From assembly GCF_013371495.1 (NCBI RefSeq), contig NZ_JABWTA010000001.1, forward strand, positions 1,906,001 through 1,970,000: a DNA stretch of 64,000 nt, written 5' to 3'. How positions within the stretch are numbered: the stretch's first letter is position 1; each line of letters begins with the position of its first letter. A program made the translations under genes and the position numbers. Positions 1-7,950 of this stretch are shown one piece after another. The notes beneath the pieces were generated by a model. That model saw only the letters and a list, made by a program, of their open reading frames with translations, was not told the DNA's origin and made no database searches. Origin of the DNA: Altererythrobacter lutimaris. GTDB lineage: Bacteria; Pseudomonadota; Alphaproteobacteria; Sphingomonadales; Sphingomonadaceae.

Positions 1-594
1 TGCTTCTTCAAATTCCGCACGCAGCTCGACTTCGGTGTTCTCGTCGATATGGACAATGCCCTTTGGCGTCGTCGAGACGACCGACAGACGGATTTGAGTA
101 AGCGCATAGGCGGGTGCACGCAGCAATTGCCGGACGTCGGCTGGCATGTTCTGCACCGGCTGCTGACCAGTTGTCGCGACGAGATCGCCAGCGACCAGTG
201 GCCGCCGGAAGAAGTTGCGCTTCAACGCTTGCGATGGACCCTGCAGGCGCATTTCACGCTGAGCGGGGGCAAACACAACGCGCTTGGCGGCTCGAGTCTC
301 AGCCCGCGTGATCGTGACATGTTCGCCGGAGGCCGCTTCCGAGTTACCACGTTGCAAACCATCGAGGCGGACGATTTCCAGCGCGTCATCTTCAGGATAG
401 GCCGCCATAGCGATCGCGGGACTGCTGCGCTTGCCTGTGACTTCGACGATATCGCCTTCGGTAATGCCGAGCGCCTGAAACGCGGTTCGCGGCATGCGCG
501 CGATCCCTTGACCCGATTCCTCCTGTCGCGCTGGCGCCACTTGAAGCCGAACTGTTGTCTCGGATGTCTCAGTCTCAGCGTCGGCTTTAGCCAT
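1..594 (-). CDS. CDC48/VAT-type AAA+ ATPase, N-terminal part (runs off left edge)
   Basis: Only the first 198 codons are in the window; the frame stays open to base 1. The protein reads as the double-psi-barrel N domain of CDC48/p97/VAT-like ATPases: a barrel strand with VRLQVAPARQEESGQGIAR near residue 15, LGITEGDIVEVTGKR near 43, and the ALEIVRLDGLQRGN segment near 70, all typical of this domain. The ATPase modules must lie to the left. These proteins unfold substrates in the cytoplasm; the bacterial versions are poorly characterised. The ATG at 594 follows GGAGACGC (a weak ribosome site). Family call from motif reading only. Confidence 0.8.
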   Translation of the reverse strand, partial: MAKADAETETSETTVRLQVAPARQEESGQGIARMPRTAFQALGITEGDIVEVTGKRSSPAIAMAAYPEDDALEIVRLDGLQRGNSEAASGEHVTITRAETRAAKRVVFAPAQREMRLQGPSQALKRNFFRRPLVAGDLVATTGQQPVQNMPADVRQLLRAPAYALTQIRLSVVSTTPKGIVHIDENTEVELRAEFEEA

Positions 595-725
595 GCGGAG
601 CGTCTCCCTGCGGTCTTCATGTTTGAGTGATCACGCCCGAGCGCAATCTCATGGCCACAACGAAGCGCAACCACGTGCTGGACCGATCTGTGGCCAGAGC
701 GGCTCTAACGCAAGGGTTTTGGCTA

Positions 726-759
726 AGAAAAATGCCCGGCTGGAAAACCAACCGGGCAT
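726..759 (-). terminator. Intrinsic terminator after the exported methyltransferase-like gene
   Basis: A 12-bp stem with one mismatch and an AAAA loop (732-743 with 748-759) is followed, on the minus strand, by TTTTTCTT. It lies about 115 bases past the stop of the gene ending at 875, so it separates that gene from the CDC48-type gene. The rest of 595-874 shows nothing else I can support. Confidence 0.75.
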
Positions 760-874
760 GAAAGTCTTGGGAGAGGATGCCTATAAGGCAGCTTCTTACT
801 GCACCTGCGAACAAAATTGTGCAAGTGCGAAAAGAACATGGAAAGGTGCATTTCTTGCAACTCCTTCTCGCCAC

Positions 875-1615
875 TTACTTCTTGCGGAATTTCAGCATGA
901 AGCGGCTCGTTTTCCCGCGCACCGCAGGATCGAAGACAGACTTCTCCAGATCGTCGGTTTCGTTGAGCAGCGCTTCGCTCTGCTCGACCAAAGCGAATCC
1001 AGCCTCTTCCATAGTGGCAATCGCGGCTGCGCGATCGATGCGGTGAAACTGCTCTACCACTTCACGTGTGTCGCCTTCCGGGCCCATGTGATCGACGATG
1101 ATCACTTCCCCGCCTGGCTTCAGTGCGGCGCGCCAGTTCGCAAGCACTGTGGGCACATCCAGCCGCGGGAAGTTGAACTGCTCTGATTCCCAGAAGAGAT
1201 CATGAAATGTCATGTGAGTGAAGATCACGTCCATGCTCGCAGGCGCGAGCTGTTGATGCGTGGTCGCTGCGACAAGCGGCCGTAAATTGCTGCGCCGCTT
1301 CATCAGCTCCGCCCATTTCTCCGCATCATGAAAGCCCGGCGGGTTCAGCGCATAGACGCGGCCATCACGGCCAACCACTTCGGCGATCATTTCCGCAAAA
1401 TAAGCATTGCCGGAAAGGAAGTCCGCGACGGTATCGCCTTCTTCAAAATCCACGAAGTCGAGAATGGTCGCAGGCTGGCGCGCTTCATCAAGCGCTTTGT
1501 TCTCGTCCAACCGCAATTCGCTATCGATGACTTCCGCAAAATCTTCAGGCGCAGCCCAGGCCGGCGTTGCAGCCACCAGCGCAGCTGCACTCGCCAGTTT
1601 CAACCATTGCTTCAT
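875..1615 (-). CDS. Exported methyltransferase-like protein (COG4798-type)
   Basis: A 246-residue protein with a clear Sec signal peptide (KQWLK, then a hydrophobic stretch ending ATPAWAAPE), followed by a Rossmann-type methyltransferase fold. The SAM-binding motif I is degraded: VADFLSGNAYFAEMIAE at about residues 60-75 replaces the usual E/DxGxGxG. The later LKPGGEVIIVDH strand is well kept. Members of this family of predicted methyltransferases commonly carry signal peptides, and their substrate is unknown. The ATG at 1615 is chosen because an AAAGGGGATT ribosome site precedes it and the signal peptide starts there; a longer frame upstream has no such support. Confidence 0.75.
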   Translation of the reverse strand: MKQWLKLASAAALVAATPAWAAPEDFAEVIDSELRLDENKALDEARQPATILDFVDFEEGDTVADFLSGNAYFAEMIAEVVGRDGRVYALNPPGFHDAEKWAELMKRRSNLRPLVAATTHQQLAPASMDVIFTHMTFHDLFWESEQFNFPRLDVPTVLANWRAALKPGGEVIIVDHMGPEGDTREVVEQFHRIDRAAAIATMEEAGFALVEQSEALLNETDDLEKSVFDPAVRGKTSRFMLKFRKK

Positions 1616-1814
1616 GATAAAATCCCCTTTGTAATCCCGTGCCCGGTGCACAGTTGAAGCATTGAGCGAAACGCATGGCAACGCTGCTATCGACGAGGGG
1701 CTTGGCAAGTCGGCAGACAGCATAACCAGCCCGGCGTTCCGATTGCGCAAAATCGCATGCCGAATGCGTCGATCAGTCGTGACTCCGATAAAGAGCGCGG
1801 CTAAAGCGGCGCCC

Positions 1815-2537
1815 ATGAAGAAGCTCTATCCCAATGCCGCGGCGGCCCTTGATGGCCTGCTTCACGACAACATGCTGATTGCAAGCGGAGGCTTTGGCCT
1901 TTGCGGTATTCCCGAGCGCCTTTTGGAAGCGATCCGGGAGAGCGGCGTTAAGGGCCTGACGTTTGCCAGCAACAATGCAGGCATCGACAATGAAGGCATC
2001 GGCATGCTGCTGCGCACGCAGCAAGTTGCAAAGATGATCAGCAGCTATGTTGGCGAGAACAAGGAGTTCGAGCGCCAGTTCCTTTCAGGTGAGCTTGAAG
2101 TCGAGTTCTGCCCGCAAGGAACTTTGGCAGAGCGCATGCGCGCAGGCGGGGCCGGTATTCCCGGCTTCTACACCAAGACAGGCGTCGGAACGCAAGTTGC
2201 CGAGGGCAAGGAGCACAAGGAATTTCCTGATCGGGACGGCGTGATGTCGACCTACATCATGGAGCGCGGTATCTTTGCCGACCTCTCCATCGTGAAAGCA
2301 TGGAAAGCGGACGAGACCGGCAACACCATGTTCCGCAAAACTGCACGCAACTTCAACGTGCCGGCCGCGACCTGCGGCAAGGTCTGCATCGTCGAAGTCG
2401 AAGAGATCATGCCAACTGGCTCGCTCGATCCCGACGCGATCCATTTGCCAGGCGTGTTCGTCAATCGCATGATCGTTGGCGCACCGTACGACAAGAAGAT
2501 CGAGTTCCGCACAGTGCGTGAAAAGGAGACTGCGTGA
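1815..2537 (+). CDS. scoA: 3-oxoacid CoA-transferase subunit A
   Basis: This 240-residue subunit, with ScoB, moves CoA from succinyl-CoA to acetoacetate or a related ketoacid in the cytoplasm. It shows the family's N-terminal glycine-rich block (IASGGFGLCGIPERL, residues about 23-37), the LTFASNNAGID strand, and the AGGAGIPGFYTKTGVGT segment that closes over CoA. Length matches the separate A subunits of bacteria. The start at 1815 matches the family N terminus (MKKLYPNAAAALDGLL); the frame is open further upstream but that part looks non-coding. The TGA stop overlaps the scoB start codon, so translation is probably coupled. Confidence 0.93.
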   Translation: MKKLYPNAAAALDGLLHDNMLIASGGFGLCGIPERLLEAIRESGVKGLTFASNNAGIDNEGIGMLLRTQQVAKMISSYVGENKEFERQFLSGELEVEFCPQGTLAERMRAGGAGIPGFYTKTGVGTQVAEGKEHKEFPDRDGVMSTYIMERGIFADLSIVKAWKADETGNTMFRKTARNFNVPAATCGKVCIVEVEEIMPTGSLDPDAIHLPGVFVNRMIVGAPYDKKIEFRTVREKETA

Positions 2538-3193
2538 TGTCTGACGCACCTGCAGGCTGGACCCGCGATGAAATGGCCGCGCGCGCCGCGCGTGAACTCC
2601 AGGACGGCTATTACGTTAATCTCGGCATTGGCATCCCGACACTGGTCGCAAACCATATCCCTGAAGGCATGCATGTCACGCTGCAAAGCGAAAACGGCAT
2701 GCTCGGCATTGGCCCCTTCCCTTACGAAGGCGAGGAAGATCCTGACCTCATCAATGCCGGCAAGCAGACCATCAGCGAGCTGGTGCACTCCGCCTATTTC
2801 GACAGCGCGACGAGTTTCTCCATGATCCGCGGCGGACATATCGATTTGACAGTCCTCGGCGCGATGGAAGTCGCGGAAAACGGCGACATTGCGAACTGGA
2901 TGATTCCGGGCAAGATGATCAAAGGCATGGGCGGCGCGATGGATCTCGTCGCGGGCGTCAAGAAGATTATTGTCGTGATGGATCATGCGAGCAAAGCTGG
3001 TGATCCCAAGTTCATTCCTCAATGCACACTGCCGCTGACTGGCCAGAACGTGGTCGACATGATCATAACCAATCTAGGCGTGTTCCACCGCGTGGATCAT
3101 GACAGCCCGTTCCGCCTGATCGAAATGGCACCAGGCGTAACGCAAGAGCAGATCGCTGCGAGCACGACGGCGAAATACGAGGTCGCGCTTTAA
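2537..3193 (+). CDS. scoB: 3-oxoacid CoA-transferase subunit B
   Basis: The 218-residue catalytic subunit. The active-site glutamate lies in the SENGMLGIGPFP motif (about residues 52-63), which forms the covalent glutamyl-CoA intermediate in this family, and the GGHIDLTVLGAMEV and MIPGKMIKGMGGAMDLV blocks are intact. The ATG at 2537 is preferred over a GTG three bases earlier because AAAAGGAG ends eight bases before it. The pair would serve ketone body or polyhydroxybutyrate-derived acetoacetate use, which fits the 3-hydroxyacyl-CoA dehydrogenase gene further along, although they are not in one operon. Confidence 0.93.
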   Translation: MSDAPAGWTRDEMAARAARELQDGYYVNLGIGIPTLVANHIPEGMHVTLQSENGMLGIGPFPYEGEEDPDLINAGKQTISELVHSAYFDSATSFSMIRGGHIDLTVLGAMEVAENGDIANWMIPGKMIKGMGGAMDLVAGVKKIIVVMDHASKAGDPKFIPQCTLPLTGQNVVDMIITNLGVFHRVDHDSPFRLIEMAPGVTQEQIAASTTAKYEVAL

Positions 3194-3210
3194 GTAAGCG
3201 CCTCATTTTT
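3185..3210 (+). terminator. Intrinsic terminator overlapping the scoB stop
   Basis: GCGCTT and AAGCGC pair across a 5-base loop that contains the scoB stop codon, extended by GAG/CTC, and are followed by ATTTTTG. The stem uses the last coding bases of scoB, so it would end the scoAB transcript. Confidence 0.65.
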
Positions 3211-3270
3211 GAACCCTCAGTTCGATCAACAATCTGCCGCAATTCATTACTCTGCTTGCACTATCCATCA

Positions 3271-3290
3271 ATTTCTGTAATTACAGAAAT
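3271..3290. promoter_or_regulatory. Perfect 20-bp palindrome, probable GbsR-family operator O1
   Basis: ATTTCTGTAATTACAGAAAT is a perfect inverted repeat 23 bases before the regulator start codon at 3314. A second copy with one mismatch lies at 3909-3928. A palindrome right before a winged-helix regulator gene is the usual place for an autoregulatory operator; binding is inferred. Confidence 0.65.
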
Positions 3291-3313
3291 GACGAACAGA
3301 AAGGCGAGTCGCC

Positions 3314-3859
3314 ATGAGCATCATGGACATTCCGGAAGTGAAATCCTTCATCCTCCATTGGGGGGAGATGGGCACGGAATGGGGCGTCAATCGCTCAGTC
3401 GCGCAGATGCATGCGCTGCTTTACCTGTCGGACCGTCCACTGCATGCAGAAGAAATCTGCGAGAAGCTGGGGCTGGCACGCTCCAACGTATCGAACGGTC
3501 TTAAAGAGCTGCAATCCTACCAGATTGTCCGGCGCGTCCATGTCGAAGGCGATCGCCGCGATCATTTCACTGCTGATTCCGATCTGTGGGACATGCTCAT
3601 GAAGATCACTGCGGAGCGCAAGCGGCGCGAGATCGATCCGACCATCCAGTTGCTAGGCGAACTCGCTGAAAGCCTGGAAGGACGCAAGGATGTGCCGAGC
3701 CATGTGCGTGAGCGCATCGGGCGGATGCATGACTTCATCGGCAGCTTGGCCGGATGGTATGCCGATGTGCGCCGCTTGCCGAAGTCTACGCTCGTCACGC
3801 TGATGAAGCTCGGCAGCAAAGTCGCCCGGCTCCTGCCCGGCAGCAAATCCGCCAACTAA
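3314..3859 (+). CDS. GbsR/MarR-family transcriptional regulator
   Basis: A 181-residue winged-helix protein. The DNA-binding core is at about residues 25-80: HAEEICEKLGLARSNVSNGLKELQ forms the helix-turn-helix and VHVEGDRRDHF the wing. The N-terminal FILHWGEMGTEWG pattern and a long helical C-terminal dimerisation part are typical of GbsR-like regulators, known in Bacillus for choline sensing; the ligand here is unknown. The start is set by GAAAGGCGAG before the ATG. It sits 25 bases before the first of two membrane protein genes, probably one operon, and the palindrome upstream suggests self-regulation. Confidence 0.85.
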   Translation: MSIMDIPEVKSFILHWGEMGTEWGVNRSVAQMHALLYLSDRPLHAEEICEKLGLARSNVSNGLKELQSYQIVRRVHVEGDRRDHFTADSDLWDMLMKITAERKRREIDPTIQLLGELAESLEGRKDVPSHVRERIGRMHDFIGSLAGWYADVRRLPKSTLVTLMKLGSKVARLLPGSKSAN

Positions 3860-3884
3860 TCCCTGACTGAAAGGAGCTCATACC

Positions 3885-4415
3885 ATGGCACCCGAAGCAC
3901 AAGAACAGATTTCTGCAATTACAGAAATGTCTGACTTCAATGCAAGAGATTGGGGCCGCCCTCTGGCAGCGGCGATTGGTTGGGGCGCGGCGGCAGGCTC
4001 GCTCGCTCTGATGGCAGTCTTCGCCTTCTTGGAAGGTGGAGAGATCGCGCTCGACGAACTGCTCGGCGGACTGGCCTTCTTTGCTTTGTTCGCGGGAATT
4101 TTCAGCTTGGCGGGAATGGCCTTCGTCGGACTGCCAATGACGCTGCTCCTGCGCTCGATCAAGCAAGAACATGCATGGCTCTACTCTCTCAGCGGAGCCG
4201 TCGCGGGCTTTCTAATCCTAGCGATCTTCTTCGGGCTTCCGCGAAACCTTGCGCCCGATTTGCTCATCTTTGCCGGGCCGGGCGGCCTTGCCGGCCTTGC
4301 TTGCGCCTATCGCTGGGGACGCTGGCGCGAGCTGGTCGCGAAGGCTCACGAGGCCGAACGCGCAAACCTCGCAGCGCAAAGACGCGCCAACCCCATTCAC
4401 GATCTCATTCACTAA
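3885..4415 (+). CDS. Membrane protein of unknown function in the GbsR operon
   Basis: A 176-residue protein with about four predicted transmembrane helices (around residues 32-55, 68-92, 100-125 and 128-145 by hydrophobicity) and a basic, Ala/Arg-rich cytoplasmic tail. I do not recognise a named family. The ATG at 3885 follows AAAGGAG with good spacing. The second copy of the GbsR-region palindrome lies within codons 9-15, so regulation of this gene could act inside its coding sequence; a start at the internal ATG 3927 would put the palindrome directly before it, but no ribosome site supports that. Confidence 0.7.
   Translation: MAPEAQEQISAITEMSDFNARDWGRPLAAAIGWGAAAGSLALMAVFAFLEGGEIALDELLGGLAFFALFAGIFSLAGMAFVGLPMTLLLRSIKQEHAWLYSLSGAVAGFLILAIFFGLPRNLAPDLLIFAGPGGLAGLACAYRWGRWRELVAKAHEAERANLAAQRRANPIHDLIH
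3909..3928. promoter_or_regulatory. Second copy of the GbsR-region palindrome (O2), inside a coding region
   Basis: ATTTCTGCAATTACAGAAAT matches the 3271-3290 palindrome at 19 of 20 positions. The copies are 638 bases apart, bracket the regulator gene, and the second encodes residues ISAITE near the start of the next protein. Two near-identical palindromes at this distance suggest cooperative or looping repression; that is inference. Confidence 0.6.
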
Positions 4416-4442
4416 GGCTCCAACACGAAGAAGGAGGAAGTC

Positions 4443-4841
4443 ATGTACGAAGTCCCATCCTATATCGCCTATCTCGCGATCAGCATTGGCCTGACCATCT
4501 GGGTCGCGAGAACCCTTTCCAAGAACGGCGAAGTGTTCCTCATCGACTGCTTCGGGCACGACAAGGTTCTCGCGCAATCCACCAACCATCTGCTGGTTGT
4601 CGGGTTCTATCTCGTCAATCTGGGCTTTATCTTGCTGGCCCTTCGGTTCGGTGAACCACCTGCAAACCTCGCGGACGCAGTGCGGTTCCTAAGCACCAAG
4701 GTCGGTTTTGCTGTGCTGGTGTTGGGAGGCATGCACTTCTTTAATATGAATGCCATCGCCAAGTTCGGTCGCAAGGTCGGCCACTGGTACCGCGAAGGCC
4801 AATGGGCAGAACCTGCAGTGCCGGCAGGACCAGCCAGCTAA
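4443..4841 (+). CDS. Small integral membrane protein, third gene of the GbsR operon
   Basis: A 132-residue protein with three likely transmembrane helices: YIAYLAISIGLTIWVA at the N terminus, LLVVGFYLVNLGFILLAL in the middle and VGFAVLVLGGMHFFNMNAIA near residue 90-110. A polar DCFGHDKVLAQSTNH loop lies between the first two. Similar small proteins of unknown role occur in several phyla; I cannot give a function. It follows the previous gene by 27 bases with an AAGGAGGAAG ribosome site, so it is probably co-transcribed with the GbsR-type regulator. Confidence 0.75.
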   Translation: MYEVPSYIAYLAISIGLTIWVARTLSKNGEVFLIDCFGHDKVLAQSTNHLLVVGFYLVNLGFILLALRFGEPPANLADAVRFLSTKVGFAVLVLGGMHFFNMNAIAKFGRKVGHWYREGQWAEPAVPAGPAS

Positions 4842-4866
4842 TCCTACAAGTTCCTACATGTAGGAT
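4841..4866. repeat. Nested inverted and direct TCCTAC repeats
   Basis: ATCCTACA at 4841-4848 pairs with TGTAGGAT at 4859-4866, and a second TCCTAC at 4852 makes a perfect 14-bp palindrome TCCTACATGTAGGA at 4852-4865. The two hairpins are mutually exclusive. It starts in the stop codon of the preceding gene and abuts the metK terminator; it may help end the plus-strand transcript, but no T run follows. Confidence 0.5.
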
Positions 4867-4903
4867 AGAAAAAGCGGCGTCTCGGCCTGCACCGGGACGC
4901 CGC
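4867..4903 (-). terminator. Intrinsic terminator of metK
   Basis: A 12-bp GC-rich stem (4874-4885 with 4892-4903, one G-T pair) with a CCTGCA loop is followed on the minus strand by TTTTTCT. It lies just past the metK stop at 4940. Confidence 0.85.
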
Positions 4904-4939
4904 TCTGCGTATGTACTTACTGGCTTAAGGCGGGCTCGA

Positions 4940-6181
4940 TCAGGCGAGAGCTGCCTTCAGATCATCGACCAGATCGGTGCGCTCCCACGGGAAGAGATCA
5001 CCTTCCGGTGTGCGTCCGAAGTGACCGTAAGCCGCGCTCTTGCGGTAAATCGGCTTGTTAAGCCCCAAATGCATGCGAATGCCGCGCGGGGTGAGACCAC
5101 CAAGCTTGGCAATGCTAGCAATCGCCTGCTCCAGCTTGTCATCACCGACAGCTCCCGTGCCGTGCGTATCGACATAGAGCGAGAGCGGCTCGCTGACGCC
5201 AATCGCGTAAGCAATCTGGATAGTGCAGCGCTTGGCGAGACCCGCGGCCACCACGTTCTTGGCAAGATAACGCGTAATGTAGGCGGCTGAACGATCGACC
5301 TTGGTCGGGTCCTTGCCGCTAAACGCGCCGCCGCCGTGCGGGCTTGCGCCGCCATAGGTGTCGACGATGATCTTGCGACCCGTGAGGCCCGCATCACCAT
5401 CCGGGCCGCCGATCTCGAACGCGCCGGTCGGGTTGATATGCCAAACCGTCTCATCCGTCAGAAGCCCAGCAGGCAGAACATCGCTGACGGCCTTCTTCAC
5501 GTACGCTTTAAGCTCGGCTTCTTTCTCGCCCTCATGATAGCCCGGCGCATGCTGCGTCGAAACAACAAGCGCCGTGCAAGAAACCGGAACGCCATCCTTG
5601 TAGCGCAATGTCACCTGGCTCTTCGCATCCGGCTCCAGGAATGGCGCCGCGCCGGAATGACGGTCCGCAGCAAGGCGTTCCAGGATTTTATGACTGTAAT
5701 CGAGCGTTGCCGGCATCAAGTCCGGCGTTTCATCGCAGGCAAAGCCGAACATGATGCCCTGGTCGCCTGCGCCCTCATCCTTGTTCGAACCATCTTCACC
5801 GGCATCCACGCCCATGGCAATCTCAGAGGATTGTCCGTGCAAGTGGTTCTCGAACGTCAACGTTTTCCAGTGAAAGCCGTCTTGCTCGTAACCAATGTCG
5901 CGCACGGTTGAGCGAACCGCTTGCTCGATCTCTTCCTTGGCGCCGGGCGCCCAACCGCCATTGACCGCCCACGCTTCATTCGCTTCATCATACATCGGTG
6001 CGCAGCGAATTTCGCCGGATAGAATCACGCGCTGCGTTGTCGTCATCGTCTCGCAGGCAACGCGTGCCTCAGGGTCCTTCGACAGCATGAGATCGACAAT
6101 AGCGTCGGAAATCTGGTCAGAAACCTTGTCTGGATGACCTTCGGACACGCTTTCAGACGTAAACAGATATTCAGAGCGCAT
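4940..6181 (-). CDS. metK: S-adenosylmethionine synthase
   Basis: Makes S-adenosylmethionine from methionine and ATP in the cytoplasm. The 413-residue protein has the catalytic GHPDK motif (residues 15-19, His16), the [16 protein letters not shown] block near residue 138 and the glycine-rich [16 protein letters not shown] loop near 285. It is about 30 residues longer than the E. coli enzyme, mainly through an insert with [13 protein letters not shown], as is usual in alphaproteobacteria. It lies 73 bases downstream of lnt on the same strand and may be read through from it; the strong terminator follows. Confidence 0.97.
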   Translation of the reverse strand: MRSEYLFTSESVSEGHPDKVSDQISDAIVDLMLSKDPEARVACETMTTTQRVILSGEIRCAPMYDEANEAWAVNGGWAPGAKEEIEQAVRSTVRDIGYEQDGFHWKTLTFENHLHGQSSEIAMGVDAGEDGSNKDEGAGDQGIMFGFACDETPDLMPATLDYSHKILERLAADRHSGAAPFLEPDAKSQVTLRYKDGVPVSCTALVVSTQHAPGYHEGEKEAELKAYVKKAVSDVLPAGLLTDETVWHINPTGAFEIGGPDGDAGLTGRKIIVDTYGGASPHGGGAFSGKDPTKVDRSAAYITRYLAKNVVAAGLAKRCTIQIAYAIGVSEPLSLYVDTHGTGAVGDDKLEQAIASIAKLGGLTPRGIRMHLGLNKPIYRKSAAYGHFGRTPEGDLFPWERTDLVDDLKAALA

Positions 6182-6254
6182 AGGACCTCAGCGAAGAAAA
6201 AGGATGGAATACATGAAGACCATATAAGGACTTCTTTATGTGTGGAAACACGTT

Positions 6255-7871
6255 CTAGACGGAGCGTCTGTACATGACAACCAAGGATAGCGCGGCAATC
6301 AAAAATGCCCAGAAAAGGGGCAGAATATTGCCCAACTGCCCGAACCAGGTCGGCTTGGCTGCAGGCGGTATGTAGCCATCAATCCGGTCTGCCTGGTCCT
6401 GTCCGATATGGCCGCGCACCACACCACGTGCATCCACGACTGCGCTTATGCCCGTCGTAGTCGCGCGCAACACAGGCAAGCCCTCTTCCAGAGCGCGCAT
6501 TCGCGCTTGCGCCAAATGCTGAGGCGGGCCCCAAGCACCGAACCAGCCATCATTGGACGGATTGAAAATATAGTCGGGCCGGTTTTCAGGATCGACGACA
6601 TCACCGGAGAATACAATCTCATAGCAGATTTGCAGGCCCGCTTTGCCAAACTGCCCGAGGTCCAGCGTTTGCGGACCGGGCCCTTCGACATAGTCGATTG
6701 TGCCTGGAACAAGCCGCGAGAGGCCAAGCGGCTCCAGAATATCGCGCATCGGCAGATATTCGCCGTAAGGGACGAGATGCGCTTTCACGTAAGTCTGTTC
6801 GATCTCGCCCGCCGGGTTGATCACACTCACAGCATTGCGCGCGCTGATCGCGGTGCGCCTCCCGCCTCTCTCGCCTAAGTCGAGATGGACAAGACCTGTC
6901 AGCAAAAGACTGTTTTGCCCCACCAATTGCCCCAAACGGCGCCGGGCAAAGGAAGGATCAGCTCCGGCAGTCATTTGCACATAGTAACGCTGCGGATAGC
7001 CATCCTCGAGATAGTCAGGGACAGCACTTTCAGGCCAAAAGACCAGCCTTTCGTCGTCACCACCCGGCGCAGTCAGTTCGGAAATGCGCTTGAAATGCTC
7101 TTCGAACTTACGAGGATCATCCATCTCTTCCTGAGGGATGTAAGGCTGCACCAAGGCAAAGCGCACATCACCCGTCTGCAGCTCCTGCCATGGCGGCATG
7201 AGCATCCCTGCAGCGATAATCGCGCTTAATGCGGCGGTCAGCGCCCAATGCCGGTAGACCACGAAGGCCGCAAACAAACCGCCGAGCAAGATGACAAAGC
7301 CGGACAGCGCATAAGTCCCGATCCATGGCAGCAGCAAAGCCAATCCGGGGCGCGTGAATTCGCCGAGCAAAGCAAGGCCAAGCGGCGGCCAAGGGTAGCC
7401 GGTAAACACCCAACCCCGCATCCATTCCGTAACGATCCAGAATGCCGCAAACAGGCCTGCAAAGCTCACCAGACCCGGCGGGTTCATCTGGAAGCGGCGC
7501 ATCATCGCGCCGATCACTGCGTGGGTGGCGACTGCTGCCAATGCAGGATAGATTGCGAGATAAATGCACAAGAGCGGCACAGCGAGCCAGCCAAGTGCGG
7601 GGGGCATCTCCGCCTGAAAGGTGAATGCTGTCGCGATCCAGTTATTCGCAAGGCTCAGATGGCTCCACCCGAAGAGCCAGCCCCACCACGCAGCTTGACG
7701 CAGGCTCTGCGCGCCTTGCAGCAAGGTGATGAAAGCCGCCACAGCGAGCAGAGTGAGCGGCCATAGGCCAAGCGGTGGAAAGCCGGTCGCAGCGACAAGG
7801 CCCAAGACCAACGAGGAAATCGCCGGCCTGTCGACCATCAAATAGTATGCCCGCGAAAGAAGGACTGACAC
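6255..7871 (-). CDS. lnt: Apolipoprotein N-acyltransferase
   Basis: Adds the third acyl chain to lipoproteins at the inner membrane. The 538-residue protein has about six N-terminal transmembrane helices, then a periplasmic nitrilase-type domain, then a C-terminal helix. The catalytic triad is visible: Glu281 (FWPESAVP), Lys363 (YVKAHLVPYGEYLP) and Cys416 (LQICYEIVFS). Lipoprotein-type signal peptides occur elsewhere in the window (SodC, the family 5 binding protein). An ATG at codon 12 is an alternative start. It precedes metK in the same direction. Confidence 0.95.
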   Translation of the reverse strand: MSVLLSRAYYLMVDRPAISSLVLGLVAATGFPPLGLWPLTLLAVAAFITLLQGAQSLRQAAWWGWLFGWSHLSLANNWIATAFTFQAEMPPALGWLAVPLLCIYLAIYPALAAVATHAVIGAMMRRFQMNPPGLVSFAGLFAAFWIVTEWMRGWVFTGYPWPPLGLALLGEFTRPGLALLLPWIGTYALSGFVILLGGLFAAFVVYRHWALTAALSAIIAAGMLMPPWQELQTGDVRFALVQPYIPQEEMDDPRKFEEHFKRISELTAPGGDDERLVFWPESAVPDYLEDGYPQRYYVQMTAGADPSFARRRLGQLVGQNSLLLTGLVHLDLGERGGRRTAISARNAVSVINPAGEIEQTYVKAHLVPYGEYLPMRDILEPLGLSRLVPGTIDYVEGPGPQTLDLGQFGKAGLQICYEIVFSGDVVDPENRPDYIFNPSNDGWFGAWGPPQHLAQARMRALEEGLPVLRATTTGISAVVDARGVVRGHIGQDQADRIDGYIPPAAKPTWFGQLGNILPLFWAFLIAALSLVVMYRRSV

Positions 7872-7950
7872 TGCGGCGCCCCTTAATGCATCACTGTACA
7901 GCGTTGTAAGGGCCCGCTTTCAAGAAGCAAGTTATGCAGACCGGCTCCAA

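Noticed and set aside
6182..6254. Possible SAM or SAM/SAH riboswitch in the 73-base leader of metK
   Set aside because: Only a short GTGT/ACAC hairpin is visible; none of the conserved core sequences of known SAM riboswitches could be recognised.
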